Shown: positions 10,888 through 22,900 of the stretch, piece by piece
Numbering within the stretch: position 1 is the first letter of the stretch
Layout of the letters: each line of letters begins with the position of its first letter
Source of the DNA: Nymphalis io
Taxonomy: Eukaryota; Arthropoda; Insecta; Lepidoptera; Nymphalidae
Direction of reading: 5' to 3'
Assembly (NCBI RefSeq): GCF_905147045.1
Contig: NC_065911.1
Coordinates: 4,340,001-4,404,000, forward strand
Length of the DNA stretch: 64,000 nt
Made by a program: the position numbers and the translations under genes
The notes under the pieces: generated by a model
Told to the model about the DNA's origin: nothing
Seen by the model: only the letters and a program-made list of their open reading frames with translations
Databases searched by the model: none

Positions 10888-11036
10888 AGAAGATTCCTTA
10901 AAAAGTAACCAATAATTTTAGACGAGAAGATTTTTGAGCAACTTTATGAATACCCCATCTCATCCCGTGGGGGGCGTAGAAGTCGACCCGAGGGAATATA
11001 CACCAGAGAACGGACAGCAGCGTCTCTCTGAGTACT

Positions 11037-12344
11037 ATGACTAACTTACTGCGATCGCCAACCCGTCTGCCAAGCGTGGCGATTATGGCATATCCCCTCA
11101 TGATTCGCGCAACTAAACCACGGCCCCTAGTCCCCGGCAGCCCTGCTATTCCTAGCCTTGGTAACAGCTGTGGTAACGGCGGGACAGGGGGTGCTAAGAA
11201 TCCCCGGCAGATTTCGTGTTACCAACACCGACGACCTCTGGCCCTGGCAACATATAACACGCGTACACTGCGGACCGACGAGAAGATCATCGAACTGGAG
11301 GAAGAATTGAGCAGGTTACACTGGGATATCGTCGGATTATCCGAAGTCCGAAGACAGGGGGAGGATACGATGATCCTGAAATCCGGTAACCTTCTCTATT
11401 TCCGAGAGGGCGATCAACTGTCTCAGGGTGGTGTCGGGTTCATAGTCCACAAGTACCTCGTTAACAACGTTGTGAAAATCGAGAGCGTGTCGGCTAGGGT
11501 GGCGTACTTTATACTCAGAATCACCAAGCGGTATTCTTTGAAGGTCATACAGGTATACGCGCCGACTTCGACACACTCCGACGATGAGGTTGAGGTCATG
11601 TATGAGGATTTATCTAAAGCCATACATACCAACAAGACTCATTTCACTGTTGTAATGGGGGACTTTAACGCGAAGCTGGACAAACGATACGGTGATGAGT
11701 TAAAGGTGGGACCTCATGGAATTGGAGACCGCAACCCTCGGGGCCAGATGTTGGCCGACTTTATGGAGAAGGAGGGACTCTTTATGATGAACTCCTTTTT
11801 CAAGAAGCCAGGTCAGCGTAAATGGACCTGGGTGAGCCCTGATGGGAAAACCAAGAATGAGATAGACTTCATCTTGTCGACGAGAAGACAAATATTTAAT
11901 GACGTCTCCGTGATCAATGCAGTCAAAACTGGGAGCGATCACAGACTCATAAGAGGCTCGTTAAATATCAATGTTAAACTCCAGAGGTCCCGACTGATGA
12001 AGTCTACGCTCCGACCATCACTTCTCGAAATCCGAAATCCCGAAGCCTTTCAGCTCGAACTCCGAAACCGATTCGATTGCCTAGCAGACTGCGAGGAAGT
12101 GGACAACGACAGGCTTGTGGAAACTGTCCGTACGGCTGGGTCTAAGACCTTCAAGACCAGCCGTACAAAAGGAACCAAAAAGATCTCTGCCTCTACCCTA
12201 CGGCTTATGGAGGAAAGACGGAAAATGATTCTGACGTCCCCAGCTGATGCTGCCGGCTATCGGCTGATCAACAGACAGATTTCAAAGTCTCTAACTCGCG
12301 ACACTCGCCAATTTAATACAATGCGCATTAAAGAGGCCATTTAG
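11037..12344 (+). CDS. L5 endonuclease ORF
   Basis: 435 codons. A basic Pro-rich leader is followed by ATYNTRTLRTDEK, SEVRRQGEDTMIL, YAPTSTHSDDEV, VVMGDFNAK and GSDHRLIRGSLN, the endonuclease of RTE elements, then the linker to RT. It ends at an in-frame TAG where relatives continue with a residue before NKGSKVF, so this is a nonsense mutation. Confidence 0.85.
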   Translation: MTNLLRSPTRLPSVAIMAYPLMIRATKPRPLVPGSPAIPSLGNSCGNGGTGGAKNPRQISCYQHRRPLALATYNTRTLRTDEKIIELEEELSRLHWDIVGLSEVRRQGEDTMILKSGNLLYFREGDQLSQGGVGFIVHKYLVNNVVKIESVSARVAYFILRITKRYSLKVIQVYAPTSTHSDDEVEVMYEDLSKAIHTNKTHFTVVMGDFNAKLDKRYGDELKVGPHGIGDRNPRGQMLADFMEKEGLFMMNSFFKKPGQRKWTWVSPDGKTKNEIDFILSTRRQIFNDVSVINAVKTGSDHRLIRGSLNINVKLQRSRLMKSTLRPSLLEIRNPEAFQLELRNRFDCLADCEEVDNDRLVETVRTAGSKTFKTSRTKGTKKISASTLRLMEERRKMILTSPADAAGYRLINRQISKSLTRDTRQFNTMRIKEAI

Positions 12345-12433
12345 CGGAACAAAGGCTCTAAAGTGTTCGCCAGAGATCTGTCTGTTGGTCAGAGTCAACT
12401 GACAAGGCTGAAACTGAGGATGGCAGAATAGTC

Positions 12434-13399
12434 ATGTCAAGATCTGAGCTGTTGGAAGAGGTTGAGAAGTTCTACGGTCAGCTGTACACGACAGCTCAAT
12501 CACCTGTCAGTAGTCATGCTGCAGATCCCAGAGCAAGACTAACCCGACACTACACTGAAGATTTTCAGGACGTCAGTCTTTTCGAGATTAGAATGGCTCT
12601 CGGACAACTCAAAAACAACAAGGCACCTGGTGATGATGGTATTACAGCCGAGCTTCTGAAGGCGGGTGGTACACCGATCCTCAGGGCTCTTCAGAGGCTT
12701 TTTAACTCCGTCATTGCCAAAGGTCAAACGCCAAAAGCATGGCACGGAAGTGTGGTGGTACTTTTCTTTAAGAAGGGTGATAAAACCCTTCTGAAGAATT
12801 ACAGGCCCATCTCACTGCTGAGTCATGTTTACAAGTTGTTTTCGAGAGTCATTACGAATCGTCTCGAGCGAAGGCTTGACGACTTCCAGCCACCCGAACA
12901 AGCCGGATTCCGGAAAGGCTTTAGCACCATAGACCACATACATACGCTGCGGCAAGTTATACAGAAGACTGAGGAGTATAACCAGCCACTTTGCTTAGCG
13001 TTTGTGGACTATGAGAAAGCCTTTGATTCGATCGAAACCTGAGCCGTGCTGAATTCTCTTCAAAGGTGCCAAATTGATTATCGGTATATCAGGGTGTTAA
13101 AGTGCTTGTACGAGAACGCCACCATGTCGATCCGACTCCAGGATCAGAACTAAAAACCTATCCAACTACAGAGAGGTGTAAGACAGGGAGACGTGATATC
13201 TCCGAAACTGTTTACCGCTGCATTGGAAGATGTTTTAAAGCTTCTGGACTGGAACGGACTTGGCATCAATATCAACGGCGAATACATCACTCATCTTCGA
13301 TTTGCCGATGACATTGTAATTATGGCTGAGACCTTGGAAGACCTCGGCACTATGCTCAATGACCTCAGCAGGGTTTCCCAACAAGTAGGTCTAAAATGA
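12434..13399 (+). CDS. L5 reverse transcriptase, interrupted by stops
   Basis: One reading frame holding RT blocks from LKNNKAPGDDGITAELLK through FVDYEKAFDSIET to HLRFADDIVIMAE, broken by TGA at 13043 and TAA near 13150. The fingers and palm blocks and FADD are all present, so only point mutations disable it. The C-terminal part continues in another frame at 13396-14019. Confidence 0.85.
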
Positions 13400-14019
13400 A
13401 CATGGACAAGACGAAAATCATGTCGAACATCCATGTTGCACCCACTCAAGTCAAGGTTGGAAATTCTGCACTCGAAGTTGTAGACAACTATGTCTACCTA
13501 GGTCAGACCATCCAACTAGGTAGGTCCAACTTCGAGAAAGAGGTCAATCGTCGAATTCAACTCGGCTGGGCAGCGTTCGGGAAGCTACACGATATCTTCT
13601 CATCCCAAATACCGCAGTGTCTCAAGTCGAAAGTCTTCGACCAGTGTGTGTTGCCAGTCATGACTTATGGATCAGAGACGTGGTCGCTCACAATGGGCCT
13701 CATAAGAAGGCTCAAGGTCACTCAAAGGGCAATGGAGAGGGCTATGCTCGGAGTTTCTCTGCGAGATCGAATCAGAAATGATGAAATCCGCAGGCGAACC
13801 AAAGTAACCGACATAGCCCGAAGAATTGCTAAATTGAAGTGGCAGTGGGCGGGGCACATTGCTCGCAGAACCGACGGCCGCTGGGGCAGAAAGGTTCTCG
13901 AGTGGCGACCACGAACCGGAAGACGCAGCGTGGGCAGGCCCCCTACAAGGTGGACCGACGACTTAGAACGAGTCGCGGGAAGCCGTTGGATGCGGACAGC
14001 GCAAGATCGGCCAACGTGA
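13396..14019 (+). CDS. L5 RTE C-terminal segment
   Basis: 207 codons after a one-base frame change: VYLGQTIQLGRSNFEKEVNR, MTYGSETWSLT and the basic AKLKWQWAGHIARR block typical of RTE C-termini. Confidence 0.82.
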   Translation: MNMDKTKIMSNIHVAPTQVKVGNSALEVVDNYVYLGQTIQLGRSNFEKEVNRRIQLGWAAFGKLHDIFSSQIPQCLKSKVFDQCVLPVMTYGSETWSLTMGLIRRLKVTQRAMERAMLGVSLRDRIRNDEIRRRTKVTDIARRIAKLKWQWAGHIARRTDGRWGRKVLEWRPRTGRRSVGRPPTRWTDDLERVAGSRWMRTAQDRPT

Positions 14020-14157
14020 AAATCCTTGGGGGAGGCCTTTGTCCAGCAGTGGACGTCTTTCGGCTGGTGATGATGATGATGATTTATGAATAAATATATT
14101 TTAGTTAATTCTCAACTCAAATACAATTTGGCTATAGTTATCACACGAAACAAGAAA

Positions 14158-14468
14158 GCCGAGATGGCCTAGTGGTTAGAACGCGTGAATCTTAACCGAT
14201 GATCATGGGTTCAAGCCCGGGCAAGCACCACTGAATGTTCATGTGCTTAATTTGTGTTTATAATTCATCTCGTGCTTGACGATGAAAGAAAACATCGTGA
14301 GGAAACCTGCATGTGTTTAATTTCATTGAAATTCTGCACATGTGTATTCTACCAACTCGTATTGGAGCAGCGTGGTGGAATAAGCTCCAAACCTTCTCCA
14401 CAAAAGGGACAGGAGGCCTTAGCCCAGCAGTGGGAGATTAAAAAGGTGTTACTGTACTGTACTGTACT
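14158..14468 (+). repeat. S2 SINE, full length with tRNA-like head (unit A)
   Basis: About 310 bp. The head has an A box (TGGCCTAGTGG) and a B box (GGTTCAAGCCC), then the S2 body with ATCGTGAGGAAACCTGCATG and CCCAGCAGTGGGAGATTA. It ends in (TGTAC)n. A tRNA-derived SINE transcribed by RNA polymerase III by family analogy. It ends about 30 bases from exon 5's donor. Confidence 0.9.
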
Positions 14469-14498
14469 ATCAAACATAACATCTTAATTTGTACTCAC

Positions 14499-14696
14499 TA
14501 GAGGCAACGCCTTCAATTCGACACATGTCTCCATGAACTGGCAGAGCTCGTAATCATTCAGCATCCAGGCATCCTTGTAAGACATAAACATCTTGAACGA
14601 GTTGATGCCATGCTCCGCAACCAGCTGCTGCATTTCTTTCTTCACAGATGGCGACCACCAGGTGACACCGACGTGGAGAGCGTAGTCACAGCACAC
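14499..14696 (-). CDS. duplicate exon 5 (unit A)
   Basis: 66 codons, phase 0, intact AG and GTGAGT sites. Keeps the carbamyl-lysine in SFKMFMSYKD but has Ser for Ala just after it and Phe for Val at the position equal to residue 188. Confidence 0.8.
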
Positions 14697-14699
14697 CTG

Positions 14700-16590
14700 A
14701 AGGAAGATTTTAAGATGGTAAGTAAGGAGGTAGCGATAAGTGGTCAGTGAGCCATAGGCATTTTAAGCATTATCTATTCACTGCTCTGGAAATATTGGAA
14801 TTTTAATTTATGTAATCTTTAAACCATGTAATAATTGACTCGCTCAGTGTTCTCGATAATAGATTAATCATTTTTATATTAATATTTAGAGAAATTGAAG
14901 CCTGAATCTTTGATATTTATTTTGTGTTTGTTTTATATGTTTCACTCATAGCTAGTCCATAATATATTATGACATTCCAAACTTAAAATAAACGGAATAT
15001 TCTAGAACGCCTCACGTAGTTTCATGACCACATTCTACATATTTACGAAAGTTTAACTGCTTTACTGTTACAACTAAAATTTAAAAGCGGACGTTTTTAA
15101 CGGTCAACAATAAAACCAACTATGTAATTTATGAATATACTTTCACTAATTTAAATAGTAATTACTTAGTTTAGGGGAAATGCATGTTAAAACATACATA
15201 TAAAAGTATTACTTGAATTACACTCGAAAACTCGAAAAGCGGTCACTAAAACGGTATGCATTTTAATTGAGTGAAAAGTGATTTCATACAGAACGAATTG
15301 ATTTGTTTTTCACTCGATTCCCCTTAAAGTATTGAAATAATAGCTTATTCCTACTCCGATTGGAATAGATAAGTATAATATGTTCAAAATAATGAGACAT
15401 TTTATTTAAGATTTTATAGTAGACCGCGTTTGCCTAGGAACTACCAGTGAGTACCGAATAGCTAGTAATTTAAATATACTTATAGTCTATATAACATCGC
15501 CTACACTAAGGCTTCTATGGAAATAAAAACATAAACAATTAACTTAATTAAAATAATAGAATAGATAAACAAAAAGTAAAGATAACGGAACAATAGTGCT
15601 TCTAAGATCCTCATTGAATAAATAATGTTTTAATTTTAACAAGTTGATACAAGCATTTAAAAAAAAACAATTATCAACTTAACCGGTATAAACTATAAAA
15701 ATCAGACTCGTATAATCATTATTCATGTATGTTCAATTCATAAAAGTTACGACCACGAGAAACCGCGTAGTAGAGTTAGAAGAGTTGAGTTTTATCACAG
15801 ACAAAAATACTAGATAAAAAAGTCTGTCACAGTGACAAGAATTCTTCCATACTTGTGACTGCGATATATATCGCTACGGTCAAAATAAATATTCATAAAA
15901 AACAAAATTATTTAATATTATTAGGCAATAGCGACTTTTTTTACCCGTGACAGTCACTTAGTTTTCGCTGTTAGTTCAAAAATAAATATTTACGTAATTA
16001 CGATGGGTCATTTAATTAAATATTATCTTAACTTCATTATATTCGCAAATCGCATTTTGTACCAATTAAAAGATTTATTCGATAAAGTATTTTAAATATG
16101 GGTCTTGACCAGACTATTAGCCAGTCAACACCCTTTCAAGATAAATCTTGTTTCATAACGACAAGACGTCAATACTAAAATAACAGCTCTCAGGCACCCT
16201 ACTAAACCGAAACAACCAAACGATAGCGCGATTTAAAATACACCCAACGCCATCTATGAGCTGCGGGAACGAACTAAATGCGTAACTTGCTGAAATGTTA
16301 AAACGGCAAACTATATAAATATTCAGACAGAAATCTTTTTTTATGTTTGTTTTATAAGCAATTTATAGTGAGAATTTTTTCACTTATATTTTCTATAAAA
16401 AGGTTCAATTTATTAAAAATTTAATTAAAAAAGGTATTTTCAAATAAATATTAGTAAATTTCACAGATGATAAAAAGTATAAGTGGTTTTTCAAAGATTT
16501 ATTTTATATCATTGTAACAATATTGTTGATTGACGAAAATCAGTAGCTACTAAGTTTCTTGCCGGCTTACTTGGCAAGAAACTCTACATT
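14700..16590. other. unit A counterpart of intron 4, no gene seen
   Basis: AT-rich, aligned with 31195-32535 of unit B, except about 480 bp at 15535-16010 that unit B lacks. No ORF of note and no clear repeat family in it. Confidence 0.6.
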
Positions 16591-16596
16591 TTTATT

Positions 16597-16810
16597 TTTT
16601 ATAGAATAGGAAGGCGGTCGAGCATATGGGCCACCTGATAGTAAGTGGTCATCAACGCCCATAGACATTGGCATCGTAAGAAATGTTAACCATCGCTTAC
16701 ATCGCCAATGCGCCACCAACCTTGGGAACTAAGATGTTATTTTGCGGCAGAATATCTGAGGAGTGGGTGGTACCTACCCAGACGAGCTTGCACAAGGCTC
16801 TACCACCAGT
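16597..16810 (+). repeat. S1 repeat (unit A)
   Basis: Nearly complete, with an internal deletion: ATAGAATAGGAAGGCGGTCG to CTACCACCAGT. The duplicated unit ends 22 bases after it. Shared with 38624-38839. Confidence 0.88.
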
Positions 16811-16832
16811 GAAATACATTCCGAATCGGTGG

Positions 16833-19719
16833 CGTATTTCATACGCTTACGGTTTTAACACAAACACTTCGTTAAATCACTGATACAATATCAACCGTCA
16901 ATTGTTTGTTTTATTGAATTTATATTGAATTACTGTCGTATTAAGTATTTTAATATACTACTAATGCGGCACTACGGTATATATATATAAAACAGATTTT
17001 ATAAGTAAATTACTTTATTTTCATTAAGACAGGTGTAGTATTATTTATTTATAAAAAATATTTATTTTGATCTGATCTAAAAACAAAGACAAATAGTTGA
17101 ATAATGGTATTGTATGTTATTCGTTTTATTTTTAAATAAAGGTATAAATAAAACAAGTATTTGTGAGATTACATTGTTTATTCGTGACAATGCAGAATGT
17201 AAAGGACAGACGTACAAAAATTATAAAACACTATAAAATATGATGCCGATTACAAAGATAAATAACGATTCAAAGGTAATAGTGTAGAGTCTAATACAAG
17301 ATATAAGATCTTTGGTTACACAAAGTTCGTAGGAAGTATTTTAAAAATATCAATTACAATTGATGATAATAGATGGCGTTACTTGTACAAAGTATGTCGT
17401 TAGAGAGTAGAGAAATAATGTTAAGTGCTAATAATTCTAAGAATCTTAAAATAATTAATTTATACTTATTAATAGCGTCAAATAACATTTTCAACTGGAA
17501 CACACGAATAGGTTTTATAATAACATTATAATAAGTACAATAGGTTTCTACAGAAAAGATTTAACTGTAATGTTAAAAATAATTGTGACATCTGATACAA
17601 AAATAACATAACATATAATAGCATATAATATATCATTCAAACGAAGAACACAATCACATCTGAAGCTACCAACTATATTATTTTTCATTAATAATCTTAA
17701 CTAACTGTAAAATATTAGACCAATACAGTTTGACACTACATGAGTATAAAATTTTAATTTCAGAATATGTTTTGGCTAGAAAATTACAAAATTGTTTTTT
17801 TTTTCTACTCGGCTAGAATTATAAAGTTTAAATAAATTTTTGACACTATATTATAAATAAATGCCTTCCTGATAGCATTCCATTGTTACCGTTAACGTCA
17901 CAAGTACATTGGCATTTACAGACTTATTATATTCAATGGTATTAACAATGTTTAATTGCTATATATTTTATGATAATATTCATTTAATTTGGCCTTATTA
18001 CTAAGTAGATTTTCGTGTGCAGAAGAAAATTTATTCTTTTTTAATATTGGCAATTCCTGTTTTCAAGAAAAGCTTAGAAACTCTAAGTGGCCCATATACG
18101 TCGGACTATTGAGGCTTCAATAATTTACTCGTTTTACCTTTGTATTACACGGTCAGCCATTACACAAAATAAATTGCTCGTTGGCTTTCTGGTTATTAAA
18201 AAATAACTCTCCAAAAAGTTCTTAGTGAAACCGGATCAGTTTTGTCACATTTTTTATTCATAATTTATTTAAACTTTATAAAACTCCACATTCACTATTT
18301 GGTCAATTATAATTCCAATACAAAATATTGTTAAACATCTTAAAACGCTAATAACATAAAAATATTTTTTTACCATGGTGTAAAAATGTTCGTCTAAATC
18401 TAATTTTGTCTACGGAATCAGTCTATAGATTAGAGAACTGAATAAATAAACGCGAGTTATATTTTCTAGAACTACATGCATAGAGTAAGCATTTCTAATA
18501 TACGACGATATAGTTACATAATTTCTCATAAAGTACATAAAAAAGAAATGCCATTCAATTATTGAGTTAGACATATTTCGTCCAATCGAAATGCTTTGAT
18601 GTAAAATTAATAATAAATCTAAATTATATATGTAGTAATAATAGCCCATATCCCACTGTTGGACAAAGATCACTTAAGTTTCAGTGCGGGCGAAAAGTCA
18701 TAAAAGTATATGAGTTATATAAAAAATAGAACTCAGTATAACATAAGGTGAAATCATTTACCCGTATTTGGGGAAAAATGGTTCATTTTTATCAGTTGTT
18801 TACACATTTATAACCGTTGTGAGTAAAATGCACTATACAAGCTCTCTAAGTATAGCACATTTTGTTTTGTCAGTCCATACAAGTATTTGTACTAACTCGT
18901 ATGAAGTTTCTTTTGGATATAATATATTTGTGATAGAACCCACATTTATTATGAAATTTTTCTTCACTGCATATTTTACTTTAAAAAAACCCACACATTT
19001 TATATATGCAAATTGTATTATCAATTGTCATTTTTAGATATTTTTTGTGTCTTATCAAAGAAATCAATAAAATCAAAAATATTGTTATGAAAGATTTTTG
19101 TATGAAATCTTATAAACAACTTAAAAATTGTATTTAAAAAGCAAAATAATATATACTTCGATATAAATAAACCGATCTTATGTTAAATTATGTGATTATA
19201 GCATATATAAGATAACGTAGATTGGTTCCTGAACGCTCCAAGCTCAAACACAAATGCGCTTTATTTGTGAAAAAATAAAAATAAAGTCCAATAACAATAA
19301 CGGAACAAAATTACTTACTAGTAAAAACCATATGCGTTGGTTTTCATATATATGTCAAATAAATATTACTTTTCTTATAAACTCCTTTATTCATAAAGTT
19401 TATTAAACAATATCATAAGATTGTGTTATTAAAAACGGTCAATTTTATTTATTATATTATATAATTTAATTCAAAATACACTTTTTCAAAGCTTTTAGGG
19501 GCAATTTCGTCATTTTCAGTATGTTAGTACTATGTTGTTTAAAAAATGTTTATGAGTAAAACGGTTTGTATTGTAGAAAAGTGAAATTATTCACAATTAT
19601 CCTGTTTATCATAAATATGTTTACAAACTGGTTCGATATATAGGTATGGTAGATTCATACCATATGTATGCTTCTATATAAAATATAGTCATTAACGAAT
19701 ACAGTCAAATGTAATTATA
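16833..19719. other. spacer between the duplicated units
   Basis: A 2.9-kb AT-rich stretch with only short chance ORFs in all frames. I see no coding similarity, no SINE and no clear terminal repeats. In the gene's direction it lies downstream of the unit B poly(A) signals, so it is either the original 3' flank or the junction sequence of the duplication. Confidence 0.6.
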
Positions 19720-19745
19720 ACGGTTACATTACAATTACCTTAATT

Positions 19746-19759
19746 TTTATTATTTTATT
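19746..19759 (-). promoter_or_regulatory. poly(A) signals for unit B
   Basis: Two AATAAA hexamers on the minus strand, about 74-87 bases past the exon 14 stop. The homology with unit A ends about 26 bases further on, so the duplicated unit just includes the likely 3' end of the transcript. Confidence 0.55.
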
Positions 19760-19832
19760 TTTCCACAAACAAGCATAACTAGCGCCGCTGCAAAGCAATC
19801 TTCAGTTCCGGATGTAACCGGTTTCTATCTGT

Positions 19833-19912
19833 TTACCAGAGGCCGGATGATTTCCCGCCCGGAGGGTTTCGGACACGCACTGATGTTTTCGTGTCCAAAC
19901 CTTCAAGTTCCT
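19833..19912 (-). CDS. CRMP: CRMP/DHP exon 14, unit B (C-terminus)
   Basis: Residues 556-581, ELEGLDTKTSVRVRNPPGGK then SSGLW and TAA. The PPGGKSS core matches the PPGGR block near the C-terminus of animal CRMPs, which is how this short exon was recognised. Acceptor TTTCACAG|AGGAAC; phase fits exon 13. Overlapping AATAAA signals follow within about 90 bases. Confidence 0.85.
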
Positions 19913-22900
19913 CTGTGAAATTGAAATTAATATAGAGTTATTTATTACAGAGAGTAGATCTTTAATAAAAACAAACTTAGCTTTATTTGCTTAAGCAAAA
20001 TAAAAATTGTTTTCTTTTATAACAATTACAGAACACTTTGTATTAATCTCTAATCTTCTTTCTCATAACAGATTATAAAACAATAAAGCTATCTTTTTCT
20101 GCGCCAGAACTACACACTCATCAATTATTCTCGACAAACAGTAATTTGTATCATTATGTCCAGCTTTACAACGGTGTTTTTACAGGCACAATACGGTGTA
20201 ATATACTTCTTACAGTGCACGTGTCTATGTGTCAAGGTGAGCATTAATATGATAGCAAAGCATTATGTGTTAAATATAAAAAATTTAGAAAATACTACTT
20301 ATGATACTTTGACAATATCAGCACAGAGTAGTAATGATATATAAGATATTGTCTATTATCTTAAAAAAATATCTTCTTCGCATCCGGCTCGAAGGAACAA
20401 GTTTTCTTTTTTGATGTAATTGAAAAATAATTTTGAAAGAAAAGTATTAGAAGGAAGTTTAAAATATTTTAAGTTCGATCGTAGAACTTTTTATAACCGA
20501 TTCCAGACATCAAATCATTAAGTATTAACAGTTAAGTATTTGTTGTCTTGCTCATCACAATTCTTCATCATTAAAAATGCAAGATTAATCTACTGTTCTA
20601 AAATATAAGAGTTACTCACTGCTGATAGAGAAGGTGGAGTTTTGCAAGTCTCGCTGTCCAGGCTCTCGCATCTTTCGTCCGGTGGGAGTGCTGCAGCCGG
20701 ACACCGACAGACCCTCCATTTGCTTGTTGGATATGCTCAGTTCTATAAAGTATGAAAGAGTAAATAGTAAATATTTCAACTACGGAATTATTAAAGTTTA
20801 GCTGAAAAGGAATAAAAGAGAAATTAAATTTTAAATTAGTGTTTAATTGAATCTTTTATATAAATGTTATCGCTGGATATATTTTGGTTATAACAAGGTC
20901 AATACGTGTCATAAAATGAAGATAAACTAGTAAGATAATCGAATATAATAGTCTGTATGACTGTTCATACAACATATCAAATATAAAACCAAATTATGGT
21001 TTAAATATGGTTCATTGTAAATCTAAAAATCAAACGGATCAGGTTTAATCAACGCTTGTTTAAGTGATGGGTGAGCTCACCGGTGGGGGTCCCGTTGGTG
21101 TAGGCGGGCGAGGCCCTCGGGGATTCCCGGCCCCCGTCCGACACGTCGCTCGCCTGCTGCTCGTTACGCGCGCCGTACACCGTCGGAGAGTCCGGCGGAG
21201 TGTTCAGGAACTTTCCGAATCCTGAGATAACGAAACATACCCTACATTTTATTTCAAACTATTTTCCGAATCAACTTTATCGTTTACAAGTGATAAAATG
21301 ACATGAAGCAAGTTTGAGCCCCAGGGGCTATTTCTTATACCTAACTCCTGTCCTCAAACTCGAGGGCGAAAACTAGTAATGAATATTTTGTTACCTTCGA
21401 CGACTCGTAGTTCGCCGTCATCGAGACAAACGCGACCATTGACGATAACGTATTGGGGACTACCAATTACGTGCTGACCCTGAAAAGATAGATTTTTACT
21501 GTTATGACAGTATGTCAGGAATATTCAATATCATAACACAAAAGTAATGTTATTGTAATAACAATATTATATATAACATGACTGTTTCGGGATGCCATGC
21601 TACGTTTATCGCCATAGATTTGATAGCTTTTTCCAACAACAATAGGAGTACAGATAAATAAATAACTTTCGACATTTCAATTAACCTGATGTTTTTTGGT
21701 CGAGATCTTAAATTATAATCTATCTTATTTCTCAAGGATTAGTGATAAAATAGTTTTAAATGTCGGCGAAATTGCTATCGAAACTTTGGAAGTAAAATTA
21801 AGGTGGTGATAGTGAAGTGAAATAGTGTTTGGATTATAAATAAAAGTGTTTTAATCAAGAACTATTAGCTAGGAGCAAATCCCATGGAATATGTAATTCT
21901 AGGGCTCATCTCTACTCCTTTTTCGATTGGATTGTATAAGGGGTATTACAGTTGTGATCAAATTTGGAGGCTTGGGGCTTACTCCAACCCGCATTGGAGC
22001 AGCGTAGTGGAATAAGCTCCAAACCTTCTCCTCAAAAGGGAGAGGAGGCCTCAGGCCAGCAGTGGGACATTAACATGCTGGTACTTTGATCAAATCTACT
22101 AATCGAATGGTTCGTACGTTACAAATATGCGTACATTAATGAGCATTTGCAATAGGGGGGCGGGCAGTACCTCGAATATGTTAAAGTCGACGGCGTGGTG
22201 GTGCGTGTGCGCGGAGACGGTGCGCTCGCGGCGCGGGTCCCACAGCGCCAGGTCGGCGTCGGCGCCCGCGGCCACGCGGCCCTTGCGCGGCCACAGGTGG
22301 AACACGCGCGCCGCCGCCGCGCTGCTCACCGACACGAAGCGGCACGGGTCCATGGCGCCTGCGCGTACACGCGGTGAGTCGACCTTCTGTTATAGGCGGA
22401 CGAGCAGTGGCTCACCGCACCGCGCATGGACTTGGCGACGTAAGAAATAATAAACATTCCTTACATTGCCGATGTGCCCCCGATCTTGGGAGCTGAGATG
22501 TTTTGCCTATTTTGCCTGTTATACTGGCTTACTCACGCTTCAAACCGGAACGCAAAAATACTAAGTATAGCTGCTCAGTGGCAGAATATCTGATGAGTGG
22601 GTGGTATCAATAGCGAAAATAACATCTATCTAGCACATTCGATTTTCTGAACTGTTTCATAGAATTATTAATTATATTTCGATATTTCCCCGCAATAGTA
22701 CCCGAGGAGTTTCATTTATTTGAATAGTCCAAACTCTAGAGAGTGCATTTTTTTTTTTATATGCCCCGGGATGGCAAATGACTCTACTCCACCTGATGGT
22801 AAGTGGTAGTAGAGTCCAAACGCGACGACGGCCAGTACAGTCGGGAAGAATGTTCTGTACTAGCCGTCCCCGCCTTGCCGGCCCGCAAGATGCCTCTTCA

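Larger units (their letters stand above)
10952..14082 (+). mobile_element. L5: near full-length RTE LINE with target duplication
   Basis: A 3.1-kb RTE element flanked by TTTATGAAT at 10943-10951 and 14083-14091. Unit B holds the empty site near 30575-30590. It carries a GC-rich leader, endonuclease (VVMGDFNAK, SDHRLIRGSLN), RT (KNYRPISLLSHVYKLFSR, EQAGFRKGFSTIDHIH, VDYEKAFDS), FADD at 13301-13312 and a C-terminal domain ending near 14019. The 3' end is (TGA)n-like, as in RTE elements. The frame is broken: TAG at 12342, a frameshift before 12434, TGA at 13043 in SIETW, TAA near 13150 and a frameshift near 13396. The copy is dead. Confidence 0.95.
2578..14696 (-). pseudogene. partial tandem duplicate of CRMP/DHP exons 5-14 (unit A)
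   Basis: Exons: 14696-14499, 10078-9932, 9359-9233, 8357-8252, 7906-7758, 5139-4952, 4239-4155, 3969-3829, 3488-3366, 2657-2578. Lengths and splice sites equal those of unit B, and there is no stop or frameshift. There is no counterpart of exons 1-4, no start codon and no promoter. Relative to unit B residue numbers the differences are A173S, V188F, L229F, T287S, T290S, A319T, S353I, G403D, A414E, R420H, E439V and K521N, plus others I may have missed; at least six silent changes were also seen. Several replaced positions are conserved in the family (T290, G403, E439), which suggests relaxed constraint on this copy. It could be a decaying pseudogene, an alternative 3' cassette spliced from exon 4, or a misassembled second haplotype. 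Confidence 0.8.
2464..16832. repeat. duplicated unit A (14.4 kb)
   Basis: Exons and most intron sequence align with 19720-38861. The left homology limit is the ACGGTTACATTAC run, where the L1 RTE abuts; the right limit is just past an S1 repeat, in CCGAATCGGTGG, within what is intron 4 in unit B. Private features are the L2 fragment, the L5 RTE, a long AT tract and about 480 bp near 15535-16010. Confidence 0.9.

Noticed and set aside
11037..12344. Host gene similar to craniofacial development protein 2
   Set aside because: The similarity is to RTE endonucleases; context, target duplication and the following RT identify a retrotransposon.
14158..14230. tRNA genes at the heads of S2, S3 and S4 copies
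   Set aside because: A and B boxes are present but the cloverleaf is not complete and each is joined to a repeated body, so these are SINE heads.
18410..19037. ORFs of 87-89 codons in the spacer
   Set aside because: AT-rich, low-complexity composition with no motif and no support on either side.
20612..20742. Exon 13 as the terminal exon ending SSE and TAA
   Set aside because: A good GTGAGT donor lies at that point, and a phase-matched exon 14 with the family's PPGG motif follows in both units. It is kept only as a possible retained-intron form.
22195..22450. Plus-strand ORFs opposite exon 10
   Set aside because: Shadow frames caused by the GC-rich minus-strand exon.
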